NCBI GenBank assembly: GCA_031256015.1
Contig: JAIRRK010000119.1
Location: 1 to 10,019 of the forward strand
Reading direction: 5' to 3'
Length of the DNA: 10,019 bases
Source: Dysgonamonadaceae bacterium
GTDB lineage: Bacteria > Bacteroidota > Bacteroidia > Bacteroidales > Azobacteroidaceae
Positions 6,649 through 10,019 of this stretch are shown here, one piece after another. A program made the position numbers and the translations under genes. The notes below the pieces were generated by a model. That model was not told where the DNA came from, searched no databases, and saw only the letters and a program-made list of their open reading frames with translations. Each line of letters starts with the position of its first letter. The first letter of the stretch is position 1.

Positions 6649-6861
6649 TTAATTGTTTTCGATTAAGTCAAAGAGATTTTTTCTGTTTCGCGCTTCTCGG
6701 TCTTGGGTTATCGCGCAATGAATTCCTTTTTCCCTCAGTGTTTTATTTCCGCTTACATGCGTATTCGGGAATTTTCTTTTTTTCGAGAAAAAAACATTGA
6801 CTCCCAGCAGCAATATACTGAAGAGAATCAATATGAATGAGAGTAAAATAACGGTTACCAT
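6649..6861 (-). CDS. Small single-pass membrane protein, function unknown
   Basis: A 70-residue protein with one N-terminal transmembrane helix (about residues 2-25), followed by a basic segment SKKRKFPN and a short tail. The tail motif FPNTHVSGNKTLREKGI, followed by HCAITQDREAR, looks strongly conserved. I recall similar short proteins in Bacteroidales annotated only as membrane or secreted protein. The single Cys in the tail is a possible functional residue. The positive-inside rule places the tail in the cytoplasm. The gene has a perfect -7 box upstream (6885-6892) and precedes the OmpH-like gene by 24 bases, so the two are probably co-transcribed. No function is proposed. Confidence 0.75.
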   Translation of the reverse strand: MVTVILLSFILILFSILLLGVNVFFSKKRKFPNTHVSGNKTLREKGIHCAITQDREARNRKNLFDLIENN

Positions 6862-6884
6862 AAAGTTATTTTCTTTTCAGAACG

Positions 6885-6892
6885 CAAATATA
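6885..6892 (-). promoter_or_regulatory. Bacteroidota -7 promoter box for the small membrane protein / OmpH-like operon
   Basis: The minus strand reads TATATTTG, a perfect match to TAnnTTTG, 23 bases upstream of the ATG at 6861. The -33 element is not clear; the expected region is AT-rich without TTTG. Transcription would start near 6878, giving a short leader. Confidence 0.55.
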
Positions 6893-6956
6893 AGCGAATT
6901 TATCCTTAATGAATAAGTTTTTCTTGATAATTATGCTTTTTTTTTATTTCTTTATC

Positions 6957-6987
6957 GTTTCAAATTCGAGTTTTTGACTATTGAAAC
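6957..6987. repeat. 7-bp inverted repeat upstream of pepD
   Basis: GTTTCAA (6957-6963) and TTGAAAC (6981-6987) are exact inverted copies with 17 bases between them, 30-60 bases before the pepD start. They could be an operator or a weak leader hairpin. No clear promoter for pepD was found in the 155-base divergent region (6862-7016), which also contains a run of nine or more T residues near 6937. Confidence 0.3.
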
Positions 6988-7016
6988 AGGTTTTTTAACA
7001 ATTCAAATGATATAAA

Positions 7017-8480
7017 ATGGAAGTAAAAGAATTAAAGCCACATCTAATCTGGAACTTTTTTGATCAAATCACGAAAATTCCTCGTCCTTCAAAGAAAGAA
7101 GAAAAAATTGTCGATTATTTATTGTCTTTTGCCGAGGAATATAATTTGGAAGCACGAAAAGACGATGCTTTAAACGTTATGATTAAAAAACCGGCCACTC
7201 CGGGGAAAGAAAATTTGCAAACGGTTATTTTACAATCACATGTAGATATGGTTTGTGAGAAAAATAAGGATGTTCAATTTAATTTCGAAACAGATTCCAT
7301 TCAAACCTATATCGACGGTGATTGGGTGAAAGCGAAAGGAACTACTCTGGGAGGAGATGATGGAATAGGAATGGCCGCTTCAATGGCCGTTTTAGCTTCC
7401 AATGAAATTGAACATGGACCCATTATCGCACTCTTTACAACGGATGAAGAAACCGGATTGAATGGCGCAAATTCCATCGGTTTGAATTTTCTTCAGGGGG
7501 ATATTTTAATTAATCTGGATAATGAAGACCATGGGGAATTTTGTATCGGTTGCGCAGGAGGAAAAAATACGTTAGGAACTTTTACCTATCAATCGGAAGA
7601 TGCTCCCGAAAATTATTTTTGGTTTGAAGTGAACGTCTCGGATTTGAAAGGAGGACATTCCGGAAGCGATATTCACAAAGAATTGGGGAATGCAAATAAA
7701 ATTCTTGCTCGATATTTATTTTCTCTGATGCAGGAATCTCCTATTGTGTTGGCGGAAATAGCCGGCGGAAATTTACATAATGCCATCGCTCGCGAAGCAA
7801 GTGCAACCGTGGGAATTTCTTTCTCGAAAAAAGAACAAGCAAGCGTGTTGCTGAATATCTTACAGGCAGATTTGTTGAATGAACTTCCGAAAGAGGATAG
7901 AAATGTGAAATTGAATATCCGATCGACTGAAGCTCCGGCCAAAATAATTGATAGCCGGACAGGGAAAAACTTAATTTTGGCTCTTTATGCAATGCCCCAC
8001 GGAGTGATGGGATGGAGCTTCGATATGCCGGGAACAGTGGAAACATCCGTTAATTTGGCTTCTGTAAAAATGAAAGAAAAGAATACCATTGTAGTAACAA
8101 CAAGTCAGAGAAGTTCGACTGATTCTTCAAAGAACAATATCGCGAATAGGGTTCGTTCCGTATTTCAATTGGCCGGAGCAGAAGTCTCTTTTACAGATGG
8201 TTATCCGGGATGGAAACCGAATACCGATTCGCCTGTTCTTAAAGTTTCGGAACATGTTTATACAAACATGTTTGGTGAAAAACCTCGTATCGTATCCATT
8301 CATGCCGGATTGGAATGTGGTTTATTCTTAGTGAAAAATCCGAAATTGGATATGATTTCTTGTGGGCCGACTCTTATCGGAGCTCATTCTCCGGACGAAC
8401 GGCTTCAAATCTCGACCGTAGAAAAATGGTGGAATTTTCTGATAGAACTGTTGAAAGAAATTCCGGTCAAAGAAATTTAA
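7017..8480 (+). CDS. pepD: Aminoacyl-histidine dipeptidase, M20C metallopeptidase (PepD-like)
   Basis: A 487-residue cytosolic zinc dipeptidase of the M20 family that hydrolyses dipeptides such as carnosine and other Xaa-His substrates, used in peptide catabolism. The di-metal site is intact. H75 and D77 lie in SHVDM, D114 in LGGDDGIG (the bridging Asp), E144 and E145 in DEET (general base and ligand), D168 in NLDNED, and H457 in GAHSPDE. The segment DLKGGHSGSDIH (about 209-220) is in the lid/dimerisation domain typical of the M20 fold. Length and spacing match E. coli PepD (485 residues, with ligands shifted by four or five positions). The start at 7017 gives the family-typical N terminus, with LKPHLIWNFFDQI near the beginning. 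A hairpin follows the gene. It appears monocistronic and unrelated to the envelope genes on either side. Confidence 0.95.
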   Translation: MEVKELKPHLIWNFFDQITKIPRPSKKEEKIVDYLLSFAEEYNLEARKDDALNVMIKKPATPGKENLQTVILQSHVDMVCEKNKDVQFNFETDSIQTYIDGDWVKAKGTTLGGDDGIGMAASMAVLASNEIEHGPIIALFTTDEETGLNGANSIGLNFLQGDILINLDNEDHGEFCIGCAGGKNTLGTFTYQSEDAPENYFWFEVNVSDLKGGHSGSDIHKELGNANKILARYLFSLMQESPIVLAEIAGGNLHNAIAREASATVGISFSKKEQASVLLNILQADLLNELPKEDRNVKLNIRSTEAPAKIIDSRTGKNLILALYAMPHGVMGWSFDMPGTVETSVNLASVKMKEKNTIVVTTSQRSSTDSSKNNIANRVRSVFQLAGAEVSFTDGYPGWKPNTDSPVLKVSEHVYTNMFGEKPRIVSIHAGLECGLFLVKNPKLDMISCGPTLIGAHSPDERLQISTVEKWWNFLIELLKEIPVKEI

Positions 8481-8489
8481 TCCGAACTT

Positions 8490-8538
8490 ATCCGTCGTTT
8501 CCATATTAATTAAGAAGAAATGGCGGATATTGTTTTGC
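8490..8538 (+). terminator. Probable terminator after pepD
   Basis: Arms 8490-8501 (ATCCGTCGTTTC) and 8517-8528 (GAAATGGCGGAT) pair over 12 consecutive positions with two G-U wobbles around a 15-base AT-rich loop. They are followed by ATTGTTTTG. The stem is strong, but the T-tract is interrupted and the loop is large, so efficiency is uncertain. Confidence 0.6.
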
Positions 8539-8607
8539 AATAAAATAAAAGGAAACAAATCTCGTTCTATTCATTAAGAAACGGATTATAGTTTGAACAT
8601 TCAATTT

Positions 8608-10019
8608 ATGCATCATTTACGTTTGATATTTTTTATTCCGATTATTTTTTTTTTCACTTACTCTTGTGATGATGGTTTTGAAGATTATTCGACCAATTCC
8701 GATCATCGCTTGACTTTTTCGACGGATACAATAAGTTTTGATACAATTATTTCAACAATAAGTACTTCTTATAGGGCATTTAAAGTTTACAATAAAAACT
8801 CCGACCATTTATTGATTTCAACAATTTATTTGGAAAAAGGCGAGCAGAGTGAATTTAAAATGAATGTTGACGGACAAGCAGCCGTTTCGTTAAACAATGT
8901 TGAAATCAGATCCAATGACAGTATTTTTGTATTAATCAATGCAAAACCGGCCGAAACGGGGATGAATACGCCTCAAAATATGACAGATTATATTGTTTTT
9001 GTCACCAACGGAGTTCAACAAAAAGTATTATTGGAAGCCTCAGCTCAAGATGCTTTTCTTTGGACAGGAATCATTTTGGATTCGGATTCTGTATTAAGCA
9101 ATGAAAAACCTTATGTGATTTACGACAGTTTGGTTATTGAAAAAAGTGCACATGTACAAATACCGGAAGGTGCGATTTTTTATATGCACAACCATTCTGA
9201 AATAATAGTAAAAGGAACTTTGACTGCTAAAGGAAGTTTGGAAAAACCGATTCTTTTCCGAGGAGACCGTTTGGATAATCTTATTCCCGATATTCCGTAT
9301 GATCGAGTACCCGGGCAATGGAAAGGTTTCCGTTTCGATTCGGATAGTTACAATAATAAACTGGAGTACGTTTATATTCGCAACGGAATACACGGATTAA
9401 ACTGTGAGCTTTCCGATCCGGAATTACTCAAGTTGAAATTGAAAAATGTTGTTATTACGAATTTCAAAGGTATTTTAATTCACTCGGTCAATTGTAATAT
9501 CGTAGCGGAGAATTGCGAATTCAGTAATTCGCAAAGTGCATTGCTGAATATGATCGGTGGAAATTATTCTTTTACACATTGTACTTTTGCGAATTATTAT
9601 CCCGGTAATGCGGCAGGTTGGGGAAGAACCGACAACATGACTCTCGTTTTTCAAAATGAATATTTTGAGGGAGAAGAAAAACAATATTTCCCGATAACGA
9701 AAGCCGATTTTTATAATTCGATTGTTTGGGGTTCAAAAGAGAAGTCCTCTTCGCGAATTTTGATTAAAAAAAGCGATGAATCGGATATAGCTTATTATTT
9801 CGAAAATTGCTTAATCCCGATTGACGAAAAAGCCGATTGGTCTTCCGATTGGATTAATCAGTGCATTCTGAATAAAAACCCCGAATTTAAAACCTTGTTA
9901 ATCGGAGAAAGCGGTAAAAGTGAATTTATTTACGATTTCGGATTAACCGAAAAATCTCCGGCTGTAAACGCAGCAAATCGTTTCATCTCGGAAACCATTC
10001 CTCTTGATTTGAAAGGAAT
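8608..10019 (+). CDS. Lipoprotein with right-handed parallel beta-helix, partial at right edge
   Basis: An open frame of 470 codons without a stop before the window ends. Residues 1-19 form a short signal sequence rich in Phe and Ile, ending at Cys20 (FTYSC), a good Bacteroidota lipobox. An acidic DDGFEDY segment follows, a pattern linked in this phylum to surface-exposed lipoproteins. Residues 30 to about 150 look like a beta-sandwich module. From about 150 onward, short repeated strands such as GAIFYMHNHSEIIVKGTL (188-205), GQWKGFRFDS (237-246), NKLEYVYIRNGIHGL (250-264) and CNIVAENCEFSNS (296-308) form the rungs of a parallel beta-helix, as in pectate-lyase-like proteins. The final SPAVNAANRF (450-459) resembles the closing motif before a C-terminal GAYE-type end, so only a few tens of codons are probably missing. 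No catalytic residues can be assigned; glycan binding or cleavage is only a guess. No exact promoter box was found; TATAGTTTG at 8587-8595 has one extra base compared with TAnnTTTG. Confidence 0.85.
   Translation, partial: MHHLRLIFFIPIIFFFTYSCDDGFEDYSTNSDHRLTFSTDTISFDTIISTISTSYRAFKVYNKNSDHLLISTIYLEKGEQSEFKMNVDGQAAVSLNNVEIRSNDSIFVLINAKPAETGMNTPQNMTDYIVFVTNGVQQKVLLEASAQDAFLWTGIILDSDSVLSNEKPYVIYDSLVIEKSAHVQIPEGAIFYMHNHSEIIVKGTLTAKGSLEKPILFRGDRLDNLIPDIPYDRVPGQWKGFRFDSDSYNNKLEYVYIRNGIHGLNCELSDPELLKLKLKNVVITNFKGILIHSVNCNIVAENCEFSNSQSALLNMIGGNYSFTHCTFANYYPGNAAGWGRTDNMTLVFQNEYFEGEEKQYFPITKADFYNSIVWGSKEKSSSRILIKKSDESDIAYYFENCLIPIDEKADWSSDWINQCILNKNPEFKTLLIGESGKSEFIYDFGLTEKSPAVNAANRFISETIPLDLKG

Noticed and set aside
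6649..6861. Assignment of the small membrane protein as the Na+-NQR maturation factor NqrM
   Set aside because: NqrM has a cluster of conserved Cys residues after its helix. This protein has a single Cys and a different tail motif.
7673..8046. Two minus-strand open frames inside pepD
   Set aside because: The plus-strand frame encodes an intact M20C peptidase with all metal ligands, and the antisense frames show no protein-like features.
9094..9684. Minus-strand open frames opposite the beta-helix lipoprotein
   Set aside because: The plus strand is an uninterrupted 470-codon frame with a signal peptide and repeat structure, so the antisense frames are incidental.
1..10019. CRISPR array, insertion sequence, prophage, tRNA or rRNA gene
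   Set aside because: No regularly spaced repeats, transposase or integrase frames, terminal inverted repeats or tRNA-like cloverleaf were seen. The only direct repeat is the two-copy 15-mer near 4083.

Overview
The window looks like chromosomal DNA of a Bacteroidota bacterium, most likely of the order Bacteroidales. The evidence is AT-rich sequence, start codons without clear Shine-Dalgarno sites, several perfect copies of the Bacteroidota -7 promoter box (TAnnTTTG), Bacteroidota-style lipoproteins, and a ribosomal protein S1 with a long Lys/Glu/Ala-rich N-terminal extension. No mobile element, CRISPR array, rRNA or tRNA gene was seen.

Layout. Positions 1-216 (minus) hold the N-terminal part of the ribosome-assembly GTPase EngB. 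It diverges from rpsA (491-2446, plus), and each gene has its own recognisable promoter in the shared intergenic region. rpsA ends in a strong hairpin. Next come a UbiA-superfamily prenyltransferase (2563-3438) and a HAD-IB phosphatase (3435-4013) that overlap by an ATGA. They are followed by a 235-residue protein with two membrane segments (4083-4790), which looks like the C-terminal end of a larger membrane glycosyltransferase. A convergent minus-strand group follows: a 70-residue membrane protein (6649-6861), an OmpH/Skp-like lipoprotein (6004-6624), an intrinsic terminator, then a soluble family-2 glycosyltransferase (4819-5937). From 7017 the plus strand carries a PepD-type dipeptidase, a hairpin, and a beta-helix lipoprotein that runs off the right edge.

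How the genes fit together. EngB and S1 are translation and ribosome-assembly housekeeping genes. The UbiA/HAD pair resembles the first two steps of polyprenyl-phosphate-pentose donor synthesis, namely transfer of phosphoribose to a polyprenyl phosphate and then removal of the 5-phosphate. The neighbouring membrane-glycosyltransferase-like protein fits an envelope glycan role, but this is inference. The minus-strand group and the last gene are also envelope-related. The most noteworthy points are the UbiA/HAD pair, the apparently N-terminally shortened glycosyltransferase-like gene whose start codon lies between two 15-bp direct repeats, and the lipid-anchored Skp-like protein. The rest looks like ordinary core genome, and I do not see convincing evidence of a wholly new system.
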